NCBI GenBank assembly: GCA_023974075.1
Contig: JAMFTG010000667.1
Coordinates: forward strand, 5,001 to 69,000
DNA length: 64,000 bases
Reading direction: 5' to 3'
DNA from: Chaenocephalus aceratus
Taxonomy: Eukaryota; Chordata; Actinopteri; Perciformes; Channichthyidae
A program made the position numbers and the translations under genes. The notes below the pieces were generated by a model. It ran no database searches, was not told the origin of the DNA, and worked only from the letters and a program-made list of their open reading frames with translations. Each line of letters opens with the position of its first letter. Positions within the stretch are counted from its first letter, which is position 1. Below are positions 1 through 59,209 of this stretch, piece by piece.

Positions 1-26
1 TTGGCCTACAGTACTCAAGTAGAAAG

Positions 27-245
27 CCTTTAAATTATATTTTTCTTTTTATTCTTTATTGTTTTAATTGAGGTTAAGCACACTGGACGATCCTTATGTG
101 CAAAACGTGCTGTTCAAATGAACTATATTACAACGTCTGGTGCAAAAAACGCCCAAATTGAGGTTAACAAAACACAGTCGACCGACCAATCAGGTTTCTA
201 TTGGTGTTATTTAGGATTTACAGTCTACAGAATCAACTGTGTGTG
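27..245 (+). repeat. Direct repeat, copy 1 (upstream of exon A)
   Basis: An intronic block containing AACGTCTGGTGCAAAAAACG and a TTGAGGTTAACAAAACA stretch recurs with about 85-90% identity by eye at 1568-1775. Each copy lies about 230-250 bp before an ankyrin exon whose start resembles the other (TGTGTGGAG...CTGCTGTC). This looks like an old tandem duplication of an exon with its upstream intron. Confidence 0.85.
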
Positions 246-380
246 TTTGTGGTACTGTCCTCTGTATTTGAGTAGCTTTAATGCTATTATAGGATATGAT
301 TGTTGTATTTAGTTGATCCTGCCTGAGCCGGCTCCTGGTGTACGGCGGCGGTAACACGGGTATTGTGTCTTCTCTGTCAG

Positions 381-41324
<40,944 letters not shown>

Positions 41325-42040
41325 ACAGCTCCCATCCTCTAACCCCCCAGCTGTGAAACCCCTCCCTCCATGATGTAAGACTACGACGACTCTTAGTATT
41401 TGTACTTGTTATCCGTACTTGTTACACTGTACTGCAGTTGTGTACTTGGGGACCACAGTTTTATTCTATCACAGTATTTGAAGTATTTGTTTTGGTCTGG
41501 TAGAGGAATAAAAAAATAAAGGTTACTTTTACTGTTACCTCATTCCAGGGTCTAAACAACCTGCTAATGATGGGACAGTAGAATAAGTTGTAAAGTATTT
41601 AACTGGTGGAAACTGCAGTATTTCTGTGTACTTAAAAGAGAAATACTGCACCGAGGAGTAACTGAACGTGTTTTTGGATCAAAGAAAGCAGGTTTTAAAT
41701 TTCTTTTTATGGCTATTAAGTATTTTGAGAAGTGTTTTATCTTTAAATAGGTTGGTTTAAATACTGTTGAGATTAATCAGGGTTTTACCAAATATATTTG
41801 TACATAAGAATTAGTAAATGCTCTATAGATTGGTGTACGTGGTATGACGCTTGTACAGTGACGATTAAAAACCTTAAACTGAAAAAAAGTGAGAAGTTGT
41901 ACATAGTGTTTGTAAAACCAGTTTCTGAACCTTCACTTGTTTCAGAGTGGAGCGGCCGTGGCAATAAGTAATAGATCTGTAAGAAACACAGGATGTCCTT
42001 TCAACTGTAAGCCATAATAAATATTTTAAATGCCCGTCAT
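41325..42040 (+). other. CTTNBP2: CTTNBP2 3' UTR (inferred)
   Basis: AT-rich sequence after the stop with AATAAA signals at 41507-41512, 41515-41520 and 42016-42021. The last is the likely distal poly(A) site. The end point is inferred. Confidence 0.6.
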
Positions 42041-42578
42041 TTCCCCGAGTCATGTTTAAGTCATCATTTATTTTACTGGTTTCAAATGCGTTTTTCTCCG
42101 TATGTTTACTTTTTACAGGACATTGTTTATATATAAATATACATATGTACAGGAGAGGTTTTAGTCTGTAGCTGTTTGGAGTTTAGACAATTGTCTTTCA
42201 AGCACACACGTTAAAATGGCACTGTTAAAAATCGGACTTTTTCGGTTCCTTTTGATTAAATATTAATATATGTTTTTCGATTTTGGTTAAAAAACACATT
42301 CTTTACAGAAGACGCAACAAATTAAGCTCAGCGCAAGTTCAACCAGGAAGACCGTCCCCACTCGTTCATTCACTATTTCCACGTCACTACTCTCTCTCCT
42401 CTCAATAAGTGATCGGGGGCGTCACTCCACAGCTTAACCAATCACTTCGCTCTATTCTCACAGCGCTCTGCGAAACCTTTTAAATCTGCTCTCCCCTCTG
42501 ACAGCTGTCATTTCAGGTGACTCGACGCAACCCTCCCCCCCCCCCCCCTTTTCACCTCCTGTCCCTCTGAATCCAGGC

Positions 42579-42754
42579 TCAAGCTAAGCCCCTCCCCTTC
42601 AGACCGACCCCAACCATCCATTCACCACCACCAGGGTCAAGCTAAGCCCCTCCCCTTCAGACCGACCCCAACTATCCATTCACCAGCACCAGGGTCAAGC
42701 TAAGCCCCTCCCCTTCAGACCGACCCCAACCATCCATTCACCACCACCAGGGTC
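42579..42754 (+). repeat. 58-bp tandem repeat, three copies
   Basis: The unit contains CAAGCTAAGCCCCTCCCCTT and GACCGACCCCAACCATCC; C-rich. It lies between the two genes. Confidence 0.93.
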
Positions 42755-42996
42755 AAGACCCCGGGGGGTTTCATCGGATCGCTTCTCCCCTCCCGAATGA
42801 TACTCCTGCACAACGGGGCCTACTCGCCAAAAACTCCATTATATTCATTTTCCTGGCAAAAAAAACCGTCTCTCCTGATTGAACAATATTTATAGTAGGA
42901 AGGTAATGAGGAAATCAGTCAGGGTCTAATAAGATGTCCTTAACAAGACCCAAAAGATTTAAAACCCAAATATTTTTTAAAGTTGACATCGTATGC

Positions 42997-45571
42997 TAAT
43001 TTCTAGGTGTATATCTGTATGTAGTGTCTCTACTTTAAAGAGTCCTCTCCTGCTGATGTTCAGGTGTATATCAGTATGTAGTGTCTCTACTTTAAAGAGT
43101 CCTCTCCTGCTGATGTTCAGGTGTATATCTGTATGTAGTGTCTCTACTTTAAAGAGTCCTCTCCTGCTGATGTTCAGGTGTATATCAGTATGTAGTGTCT
43201 CTACTTTAAAGAGTCCTCTCCTGCTGATGTTCAGGTGTATATCAGTATGTAGTGTCTCTACTTTAAAGAGTCCTCTCCTGCTGATGTTCAGGTGTATATC
43301 AGTATGTAGTGTCTCTACTTTAAAGAGTCCTCTCCTGCTGATGTTCAGGTGTATATCAGTATGTAGTGTCTCTACTTTAAAGAGTCCTCTCCTGCTGATG
43401 TTCAGGTGTATATCAGTATGTAGTGTCTCTACTTTAAAGAGTCCTCTCCTGCTGATGTTCAGGTGTATATCAGTATGTAGTGTCTCTACTTTAAAGAGTC
43501 CTCTCCTGCTGATGTTCAGGTGTATATCAGTATGTTGTGTCTCTACTTTAAAGAGTCCTCTCCTGCTGATGTTCAGGTGTATATCAGTATGTAGTGTCTC
43601 TACTTTAAAGAGTCCTCTCCTGCTGATGTTCAGGTGTATATCAGGATGTAGTGTCTCTACTTTAAAGAGTACTCTCCTGCTGATGTTCAGGTGTATATCA
43701 GTATGTAGTGTCTCTACTTTAAAGAGTCCTCTCCTGCTGATGTTCAGGTGTATATCAGTATGTAGTGTCTCTACTTTAAAGAGTCCTCTTCTGCTGATGT
43801 TCAGGTGTATATCAGTATGTAGTGTCTCTACTTTAAAGAGTCCTCTCCTGCTGATGTTCAGGTGTATATCAGTATGTAGTGTCTCTACTTTAAAGAGTCC
43901 TCTCCTGCTGATGTTCAGGTGTATATCAGTATGTAGTGTCTCTACTTTAAAGAGTCCTCTCCTGCTGATGTTCAGGTGTATATCAGTATGTAGTGTCTCT
44001 ACTTTAAAGAGTCCTCTCCTGCTGATGTTCAGGTGTATATCTGTATGTAGTGTCTCTACTTTAAAGAGTCCTCTCCTGCTGATGTTCAGGTGTATATCAG
44101 TATGTAGTGTCTCTACTTTAAAGAGTCCTCTCCTGCTGATGTTCAGGTGTATATCAGTATGTAGTGTCTCTACTTTAAAGAGTCCTCTCCTGCTGATGTT
44201 CAGGTGTATATCAGTATGTAGTGTCTCTACTTTAAAGAGTCCTCTCCTGCTGATGTTCAGGTGTATATCAGTATGTAGTGTCTCTACTTTAAAGAGTCCT
44301 CTCCTGCTGATGTTCAGGTGTATATCAGTATGTAGTGTCTCTACTTTAAAGAGTCCTCTCCTGCTGATGTTCAGGTGTATATCAGTATGTAGTGTCTCTA
44401 CTTTAAAGAGTCCTCTCCTGCTGATGTTCAGGTGTATATCAGTATGTTGTGTCTCTACTTTAAAGAGTCCTCTCCTGCTGATGTTCAGGTGTATATCAGT
44501 ATGTAGTGTCTCTACTTTAAAGAGTCCTCTCCTGCTGATGTTCAGGTGTATATCAGGATGTAGTGTCTCTACTTTAAAGAGTACTCTCCTGCTGATGTTC
44601 AGGTGTATATCAGTATGTAGTGTCTCTACTTTAAAGAGTCCTCTCCTGCTGATGTTCAGGTGTATATCAGTATGTAGTGTCTCTACTTTAAAGAGTCCTC
44701 TTCTGCTGATGTTCAGGTGTATATCAGTATGTAGTGTCTCTACTTTAAAGAGTCCTCTCCTGCTGATGTTCAGGTGTATATCAGTATGTAGTGTCTCTAC
44801 TTTAAAGAGTCCTCTCCTGCTGATGTTCAGGTGTATATCAGTATGTAGTGTCTCTACTTTAAAGAGTCCTCTTCTGCTGATGTTCAGGTGTATATCAGTA
44901 TGTAGTGTCTATACTTTAAAGAGTCCTCTCCTGCTGATGTTCAGGTGTATATCAGTATGTAGTGTCTCTACTTTAAAGAGTCCTCTCCTGCTGATGTTCA
45001 GGTGTATATCAGTATGTAGTGTCTCTACTTTAAAGAGTCCTCTCCTGCTGATGTTCAGGTGTATATCAGTATGTAGTGTCTCTACTTTAAAGAGTCCTCT
45101 CCTGCTGGTGTTCAGGTGTTTATCAGTATGTAGTGTCTCTACTTTAAAGAGTCCTCTCCTGCTGATGTTCAGGTGTATATCAGTATGTAGTGTCTCTACT
45201 TTAAAGAGTCCTCTCCTGCTGATGTTCAGGTGTATATCAGTATGTAGTGTCTCTACTTTAAAGAGTCCTCTCCTGCTGATGTTCAGGTGTATATCAGTAT
45301 GTAGTGTCTCTACTTTAAGAGTCCTCTCCTGCTGATGTTCAGGTGTATATCAGTATGTAGTGTCTCTACTTTAAAGAGTCCTCTCCTGCTGATGTTCAGG
45401 TGTATATCAGTATGTAGTGTCTCTACTTTAAAGAGTCCTCTCCTGCTGATGTTCAGGTGTATATCAGCATGTAGTGTATCTACTTTAAAGAGTCCTCTCC
45501 TGCTGATGTTCAGGTGTATATCAGTATGTAGTGTCTCTACTTTAAAGAGTCCTCTCCTACTGATGTTCTAG
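42997..45571 (+). repeat. 57-bp minisatellite, array 2 (about 45 copies) with 912-bp higher-order duplication
   Basis: The unit contains GTGTATATCAGTATGTAGTG and TCTCTACTTTAAAGAGTCCT, the complement of the 10847-11735 unit. Variant units (TATGTTGTG, TCAGGATG, CCTCTTCTGC, ATCTGTATG) recur exactly 912 bp (16 units) apart. The 780-codon open frame exists only because 57 is a multiple of 3. Confidence 0.98.
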
Positions 45572-46581
45572 CCCTTGCAGACCATTGACACACAAACTTA
45601 TAACAAACTACAGGAAAGGAAAAACACTCAAAACATGTAAACAAGAATGACAAACGGAGACGTTTTAAAATCTTTAGTTTTACTGGAAATATAGTTGATT
45701 GAACAAATACATTTATACACTTTGTTGGACATCAGTGTCCCTTTTTTCCTATGAGTAAGAAACAGCTTTGTTCTTCATTTACTTTAAAAAAAAAATGCTC
45801 ACAGTTCACATATCAAGGCGTCTCTCCACCGTACCTTCATTTTACAAAAACGATCACACAGTATGAAACCCACGCTTCCCCACAGAACACCGCGTGATGA
45901 GATTCCCGTTCCCGAGGGAAGGTTGGATCACACGTAGGAAAACAACATAATTGCTAAATGTTTGTACAGCTCTGAAAAAATATACTTTCAAATAGAAAAC
46001 GTATATTTTTGGCGTCTCTTCTGTAGAAGTCATCAAGTAACAAAGGCTGGACAATGTATTTGTTAATAAAAGTTTAACATCTACACTTGATTTTATGGAG
46101 GAATTAAAAATAATAATTTGTTTCCTTGTACCTCAGTGTCTTTAAAGTGCATACAGTTATTACTCGACATACTCCTCTTTATGCGTCTATGGAGAAACTG
46201 CAGGATCAGACTGAGAGCAAAGACAGGAAAGCAAATATTGAGAAGGTACTTGAACGCAACACAGAAGAAGCCGCTGTAGAAGTCTTACATCCTGAATGTC
46301 CCGTTGCATCTTTATTTCCTACATGTATAAACATTTGACTTCTGTCCATCAGTTTGTACATAAATCAAAAGGACAAGACGTACCCTCTGTTTTGTTTTCA
46401 TCATAAACCAGCGCTGTTTTGGTGCTAAAGCACGACGGCACCCTATTTACCTTTAGAGTAGAACAACGTTGCTTTAATAAAAGGACACATGCTCAACAAA
46501 CGGAGCTCGTGTTTTCCCTGGTGTTAAAAGATGTAATCAAGAGAGTTTGATTTCAATGCATTATGTTAAGGCTAACCCTTA
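45572..46581. other. Intergenic sequence
   Basis: No gene was recognised. It may include part of the CFTR 3' UTR (minus strand; TTTATT, i.e. AATAAA on that strand, at about 46311), but the CFTR end is not defined. Confidence 0.4.
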
Positions 46582-47095
46582 AAGGCCCGGACAAGCTGAC
46601 TCCGAAGAACACGTCCCGACGGACCGACTGTCGCCTCTCGTCTCTGCGTCTTGGCCATGTGTCGCACTGGAACCGCGAAGACTTCAGCCGACGGCCAAGA
46701 AGCACGTACGAGCTGCGCATGCAATAACTCTCCTTACCAGCAGGTGGCGGTAGTGTGTATTCGTCATTCAAAAGAGGCAACAACCGGAAGACTGACTGCG
46801 TGATATAAACAAACAACAAGTAGCGTGTGCGTTGGTCTTCGGTTTCTTCATTCCAGATCGCTATGATGAAAAACAATAGTGTTCCTTCTTAATCGTTTGT
46901 TTGGGTCCCTCACTTCCGTTTCGCTTCTCGTGCACTGATTCGCTAGCTGAACAGCCAATCAGAGTGATTTATTTGACCGACAACCTTTGGCCGATTTTGG
47001 TTTTCGGTCAAAAAGGTGTCGGCGGGACACACCAATCTGAGCAGGGCGACACGACGCCCATCGACGGCCGAAATCGTCCGGTGTGTCCGGGCCTT
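46582..47095. mobile_element. MITE with TA-flanked inverted repeats
   Basis: The ends AAGGCCCGGACA and TGTCCGGGCCTT are perfect complements over 12 bp, flanked by TA on both sides (46580-46581 and 47096-47097). This points to a Tc1/mariner-like or other TA-targeting element. 514 bp, non-coding. Confidence 0.72.
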
Positions 47096-47097
47096 TA

Positions 47098-48600
47098 GAA
47101 CAGGCAGGTCAAAACCTTGTATTATGAATACATCATTCCTCATAGCAACCTGTAGCTGAACCATTCGGTGCGTATTATTAGTTATAATAATACATTTTAT
47201 TTCTATAGCGCTTTACATTTGGGAGGGAGGGTAGACAAACAAAACAAAAACAAAGCCAAAACAAAGCAGAAAAGCAGTCAGGAGGAAGTTGGTTGAGAGG
47301 GGGCGGGGCTTATGGATACAGAGTTGAAGAGGTGGGTTTTGAGGCGGCCTGGAACAGGGTGAGGGACTAGTGATGATGACGATGAGTTACTAACACTGTT
47401 GGAGAGCTCACGCACCACACGGAGCCATTTGGGGTTCAGTTTCTCACAAAGGACACTTCAACATGTTTTCAAGGCCGCACGTCTACAGCGGCTCTTACCG
47501 CGTGTTCACTCCAAACTAAAAACTAGACCGAAGGCTCCGGGGGAAAGGAGCTGGTTGTTCTGAACAAAACACATTCAAGAGAAAGTAAAAGTCCCTTCAT
47601 TTAAACAAATCCAACGTTTCTCTTAAACATTTCGTGCTTTTTTAAAGCAGATCCAGCTTCAGGCGTCAGACGGGAAACCCTTTGATGGATATCGGAACAG
47701 ACCGCGTGCAGCCCGACGCTGAAAGGCACTTCAAATCAACAACCGAGGCCCGTTCTTCACAGACCCAGAGACTTTGAGATGCTGTCTTTCATCCCAGAAG
47801 TCCTTCTCTGTGTCTGTGAGTCAGAGCGCGCCCTGCAGCACGTCCACTCATTCGTCGGTCCACCACATTTACAACAACAGCTGACATTGTTTGCATCGGT
47901 CATACAGCCTCGCATTGCAATTCCAATTCACATACATTACGTCTCTGACATGTTTTATTGCATTGAACAACGTGTGTGTTGCTCTCCTCTGTACACACCT
48001 GATTCAGATGCTGCTAGATGGACAAATCGCGTCATTATGGCGAAATAAAAGTCTTCTATTGGCCGCCCAGTACGACATCAGGACATTCAGAGCGGTACAG
48101 ACGCATCACTCTGAATCGTGTGTGTGCAAAACACAAGTAAATCAACATTTGTGTCCGTTTGATTAATCCATGATATCTTGCAGAGCTCTACTTTTAAATT
48201 AAAGTCCATCTCAGGGACGGTCTTAGTTTCCGAGCTGCTGTTCGGCTGCTGCTTTTGGACAGAGGTGGGAAGTACTGGAGTACAAATACTTCGTCACTGT
48301 ACTTAAGTACATTTTCCTGGTATCAGTACTTTACTCCACTACTTCTTTTTCTGACCACTTTCTTTAAAGCAGCTGGGAGTTATGGGTACTTTTTACTGAA
48401 GTACACTTCAAAGCCTCTTTACTTTGACTTGAGTAAAGAAGTTTAGTCAGTACTTTTACCAGAGTATTTTTAAACACGAGTATCTGTACTTCTACTTGAG
48501 TAAAGGATGTGTGTACTTTTGCCATCTCTGAGGACGAGTAGTTTTGTTGGAGTTATGGCTAGAAATAAAACACTGGACGAAGTCCTATTTGTTTTGTCCA
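47098..48600. other. Intergenic sequence with repeat fragments
   Basis: A SINE/LINE-tail-like TTTATTTCTATAGCGCTTTA lies at about 47198, with relatives at 52440 and 55230. A repeat rich in AGTACTT/TACTTGAGTAAA occupies about 48265-48535 and is related to 59440-59700. I searched the minus strand for the last CFTR exon and did not find it. Confidence 0.5.
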
Positions 48601-48602
48601 TC

Positions 48603-49148
<546 letters not shown>

Positions 49149-49402
49149 ATTATCTAAATGTTATGTACATTTCCATCAAATTACAATGACTGTTACACAG
49201 ACACAGTTTAGACAAAAAAGGCCTTCAAAGTTTGACATTTTTTCCCAACATTTTAGCCAAAGGTCATTTAAAAGAGGGTCCCAGGATAAATATTATGTCT
49301 TTGTGAAATAAATCCATGTTTATCTTCAAATGAGTGGTGGCAACATGAGACTTATTTTGATAGAAAAAGTAAAAAAATTGCAGAAAATCTGACATTTATT
49401 CA

Positions 49403-55209
<5,807 letters not shown>

Positions 55210-55216
55210 CTGAGAG

Positions 55217-55285
55217 GTAAGGTAACGTTTATTTATACAGCATATTTTCAGACACTGAGGCAATTCAAAGTGCTTTACATCAAGA
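55217..55285 (+). repeat. SINE/LINE tail-like fragment
   Basis: TTTATTTATACAGCA followed by AATTCAAAGTGCTTTACATC, a common fish retroposon tail. Relatives at about 47198 and 52440. Confidence 0.5.
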
Positions 55286-55616
55286 ATCAAAAGTCTTGCA
55301 CTAATGTATATTCTCAAAGATATTGAAGTGACGGTTATCTTTTTTAAATATCCAAAACATTTCCTTAATTTTTCTTGTAAATGTGCAATTGTTCTTATCT
55401 TATGTCCCAGGTTTCACTCTATCGCCCCTCTTGAATAACCCTGAACAACGTGTACATATTGTACTCAAATGGACCTCATTGCAACGACATTTAAAAAACA
55501 CAGCTGTTGCCGTTTGGAGCAGAAAATATATTTGCGATGAAGTGGTCTTTTGTTATTACATTTCTCCACCTTTATATCTTAATAAACCCTTTTCAACATT
55601 GGATTTACATCGTCAT

Positions 55617-55720
<104 letters not shown>

Positions 55721-55827
55721 TGGAAATGTTTTATTATATCATTCTTATTATATCCTTCATATGCTTAAACCAAATGCTTCTTATTTCCTGATGTGCTTTC
55801 TACTATTATTATTATTATATTCTCTTA

Positions 55828-56190
55828 TGGGGTTATTCCCAGGCTCTGCAAGGCCACAGCTGTTTTAGCCGACTGGGAGTCACACAAGAACCGTTATGCT
55901 ATCTGCTCAAGGCCAGAAGGTGTCTCATAAACAATCTCGCCGTGTGAACACAAGAGTTATAACATTCCCACTCTTTTCTTATATAATCTCTGCTTTTTCA
56001 TTGTTCTGCTCACTCTCGCGCAGACTATCTTATACTCTGTTCGACTTGTGACATAATTATATTATTGTATCGTGTATTTGAAGCTTCAAATAAATAACCA
56101 AAAGACAGCTTTTCTCGATTCACCATTTATTTGTTTTGATCACTTTGACTTGTACTCTCCAGCCGTGTTTGGGTCCTAGATTTCCATAAC
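55828..56190 (+). promoter_or_regulatory. Retroviral 5' LTR (5' edge uncertain)
   Basis: It has a TATATAAT box at 55980-55987 and an AATAAA signal at 56089-56094 about 110 bp later, the usual spacing across R. It ends near CATAACA just before the primer-binding site. The 5' limit is a guess at a TGGGG start. The 3' LTR is outside the window. Confidence 0.6.
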
Positions 56191-56193
56191 AAA

Positions 56194-56211
56194 TGGCGTT
56201 GTCGGCAGGAT
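56194..56211 (+). promoter_or_regulatory. Retroviral primer-binding site, tRNA-Ser type
   Basis: TGGCGTTGTCGGCAGGAT begins with the obligatory TGG. From memory of vertebrate tRNA-Ser(AGA), whose 3' end is CCTGCCGACTACG plus CCA, it is complementary at 17 of 18 positions. Proline-, arginine- or histidine-primed alternatives fit worse. Confidence 0.65.
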
Positions 56212-56550
56212 CTCTGTATGTTCGATTGGGAACACCTCTGGACGCTGGTGGCTGCTAGCTCCGGGATCCTTGGATCCTCCTCTACCTCGACAGAAACCGT
56301 ACGGGACGAGGGGACCAGCGCGAGGGGTGGAACCGATTGACTTCACGAGATCCAACGAACTAAAAGGGGCTTTCAATACTGGGTGAGATGTACAAAGTCT
56401 AAATTGTTTAAAGTTAAACGTAATTAAACTCCATGACATTTATGAGAGGGACTGCTCGAAAGTAGGATATTTGGAATATCTGGCATCGACGGATGAAAAA
56501 TAGTGTTTTGGTAATACGGAGTGTTTTGGTAACACTTTAAAGACTTTGTT

Positions 56551-57501
56551 ATGGGAGCAAAGCAGGGTAGGGGATTTGTACATTCTCCTGAGGGTCCGAT
56601 TGTAGATGTCATGCGAGCAAAATATGGTGAAGAAAGTCTGTCTAAATTAAATATATGGACGGAAATGTTCGGATTTCCTAAGGGAGGTTCTTTGAGTAAA
56701 TTAAAAATCAAAAATCTGGGAGATAAATTACAAGAGTATGGAGATGAAAAAAGAAGAGTACAATTAAAGTAAAAGACTTGGAAAAACTGGACACTCATAG
56801 AAAGTGTTTAAAATACTGGGAGGATGAAGCAGAGTGCCGTGAAAGAAGGCAATTGGCCGCGGCAATAAAAAAGATACAGGCTGACGATATGGGTGAAAAG
56901 GAAGATAAAAAGTGTTTTGTGTTACCTCCACAATATAAACCACATGCTTCCCTTTATCCTCTGTTTTCAGGCATGCGGGACCCTCTCCCTCATCTAAGTT
57001 CCCCATTCTCCCCTTTCCTCCCCCCGTCTGCTACCTGCTGAGGAGGCTCCTGGAGGGGCTGCTGCTGCTGCTGGACCAGAGGTCAACATACCAGCCGCCG
57101 CTGGAGCAGCTGCACAGCAAGACACACAGAGAGGGAGCAGAGACGAAGAGAGACAGAGAAAAGAAAATGAAGAAGAAGAAGCAGGACTGAAAAAGATCCA
57201 TGACAAGAGAGAGAAAAAGAAAAGAGACGCGAAGAAAGCTGAACTCTACAGAAAAGAACACCTCCAAAAAGGAATAACTACATGCTCCGCTTTCCCCGGC
57301 CAGCTGACCATGGTCCAGGCTATTACAACCACCTGGACCCAAAGTGATGGCCAGGGCAGAGGAGGAGGTTTCCGAGGCCGGGGAGGAAAAGGCAGAGGAC
57401 GAGGAAGAGACCGCAATAACTACAATCGCTGTTTTAACTGCGGACAGACGGGTCATCGGATCGCTGAATGCCCACACGAGAAGCAGAAAAATAACTTTTG
57501 A
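56551..57501 (+). pseudogene. gag: Retroviral gag remnant with CCHC zinc knuckle
   Basis: It starts Met-Gly, as expected for a myristoylated matrix protein, and breaks at 56772 with frame changes at about 56770 and 57030. A charged Lys/Glu-rich segment follows, then an Arg/Gly-rich stretch and the nucleocapsid motif CFNCGQTGHRIAEC (57436-57477). At about 950 bp it is much shorter than a normal gag, and no capsid major homology region is visible, so most of capsid is deleted. Nonfunctional. Confidence 0.8.
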
Positions 57502-57624
57502 TCGGATAAATCGGACCACAACAAAGACAATTCTTCAAACTGACAGTCGAGGGAGGGAGTGGAGGAGGAGGGAATTCGGTCCGAGGAGACGGACCCCATG
57601 CCAGCAGCATCTAACCAGGGAAGT

Positions 57625-57626
<2 letters not shown>

Positions 57627-57658
<32 letters not shown>
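57627..57658 (+). repeat. (AC)n microsatellite inside the retrovirus
   Basis: About 16 AC units within the protease-like remnant. Confidence 0.95.
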
Positions 57659-57660
<2 letters not shown>

Positions 57661-58245
57661 CATCATACATGCTATTGAGAAATTAGAAGAATTAGAGAAC
57701 ATGTCTGTGGTTAAAAAGGAAAGGGCAGATTTGCCTGAATGCAAATTTAGTGATAGATTTATTCATGTGCTGGGTAACTGTAGAGGAGAAGTTTCTGTAC
57801 CACTTCAGAGTGGAGATAACGGTGTTGACAGTCATCCATTCCCACATCAGTAAAAAACAGTTATTTTATCATCTGTCTGCCCAACACATTTACTGGGCAG
57901 AGATCTGATTCTCCGGTTCGGCTTGGACCTCATTTTTCCACAAATGAGGGTCTTAAAGTCCGACAGCCATCTCCTACGATGGTTCAAAAAAAGTGTCATT
58001 TGATGATAAAGAACTGGTGAATGTGTATCGATGGGCTGCTGACATATCCTGAGTTGTTGCGTTTGACTGATCAACGTGTTTTTCCACCTGCTGTGTGGAG
58101 GCTTCTCATTTTGCATTGTACTGCTAACGTGGTTGAAGGATCAGTGTAAATGCTATGATGAGAGTTTTACTGTTAGAATGTGTGAATGATGAGCTCATGT
58201 TTAAAAATGTATTGGAATTCGCTGGGTAGCGCTATCTCTGTTAGA

Positions 58246-58248
<3 letters not shown>

Positions 58249-58300
<52 letters not shown>
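58249..58300 (+). repeat. (AC)n microsatellite inside the retrovirus
   Basis: About 26 AC units. Confidence 0.96.
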
Positions 58301-59209
58301 GACACAACCAGCTGTGTCAAATCCCAGGGGCGGTCCACACATTTCACTAGCCAGGGGGCCCACTGATAGATGGAGGGATTTGGGTCCAATCGTTAAAGAT
58401 TGGGAGTCAGTCACTGATTGGGCACCTACACACACAGAATATGTCATGTACTCTATGTCACGTGACGTGAATCAAATGAAAATGTGCACGAACGTAGCCG
58501 TTCTGCGCACATTGCTGTTGGTTGAGGATGATGAAGTAATTCTCATGTCTCTGAGCTTCCTGCCGCGCTTTCAGATGTGCCATACTCACTCTGGGCAGCT
58601 CACAGATATGACGTAGGGTTAATGTTCACGTCCCGTACCCATTTAAACGTGAAGCTGTTGATGGCATTCGGCCAGTGTTTACCTCTCTGCTTAAACAAGG
58701 GGTCATTATTCCGTGTAACGATTCCAGTGTTTCCTGAAAAAAAGATCAGAGACAAACCTCCTGACGAGTGGAGATTTGTCCAGGATTTGCGAACTGTCAA
58801 CGCAGCGGTTCATGCTCGGGCACCGCTGGTCCCAAATCCGTATCTGATTCTTTCCCAAGTTCCAGCCTCTGCAGCATTTTTTTCTGTCATCGACCTCTCA
58901 AATGCATTTTTTTCAGTGTTCCGGTACACAAAGACAGTCAATTTTTGTTCACATTTGAATATAATGGTAAACCTTACACATTCACACGTTTGTGTTAAGG
59001 CTAAATGGTAAAAAAGTCCAATATGTACAAAGAACAGTTACATTTTTGGGTCATGTCATTTCAGGAGAGGGGAAAGCGCTTTCAGATAAGCGTATTGCAT
59101 CATTGGCTGCTCTGCCAAAACCTGTCACTAAGCGACAGACATTCTTGCGTATGTGTTCATAACACACGGCTGTTGTTATGCTTGCTGTGATGTTACATTA
59201 GTCCGTTCT

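Larger units (their letters stand above)
57502..59180 (+). pseudogene. pol: Retroviral protease and reverse transcriptase remnants
   Basis: After gag come a degenerate protease-like piece with a LLGRD-like end near 57890, interrupted by AC repeats at 57627-57658 and 58249-58300, and RT finger/palm sequence at about 58700-58990 (EWRFVQDLRTVN, FFSVIDLSNAFFSV). The stretch that should contain the YxDD active site is absent: the frame passes from the palm to sequence typical of the region after YxDD at about 59000. Stops and frameshifts are present. Confidence 0.82.

Noticed and set aside
42993..45335. 780-codon open frame with a 19-residue repeat
   Set aside because: The repeat unit is 57 bp (3 x 19) and simply lacks stops in this frame. 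The inverted copy at 10.8 kb is riddled with indels, and there is no start context or splice structure.
47779..48166. Open frames of about 90 codons between the two genes, considered as the missing CFTR exon
   Set aside because: They are on the wrong strand and show no CFTR motif. Minus-strand translation here also gave none of the expected terminal residues.
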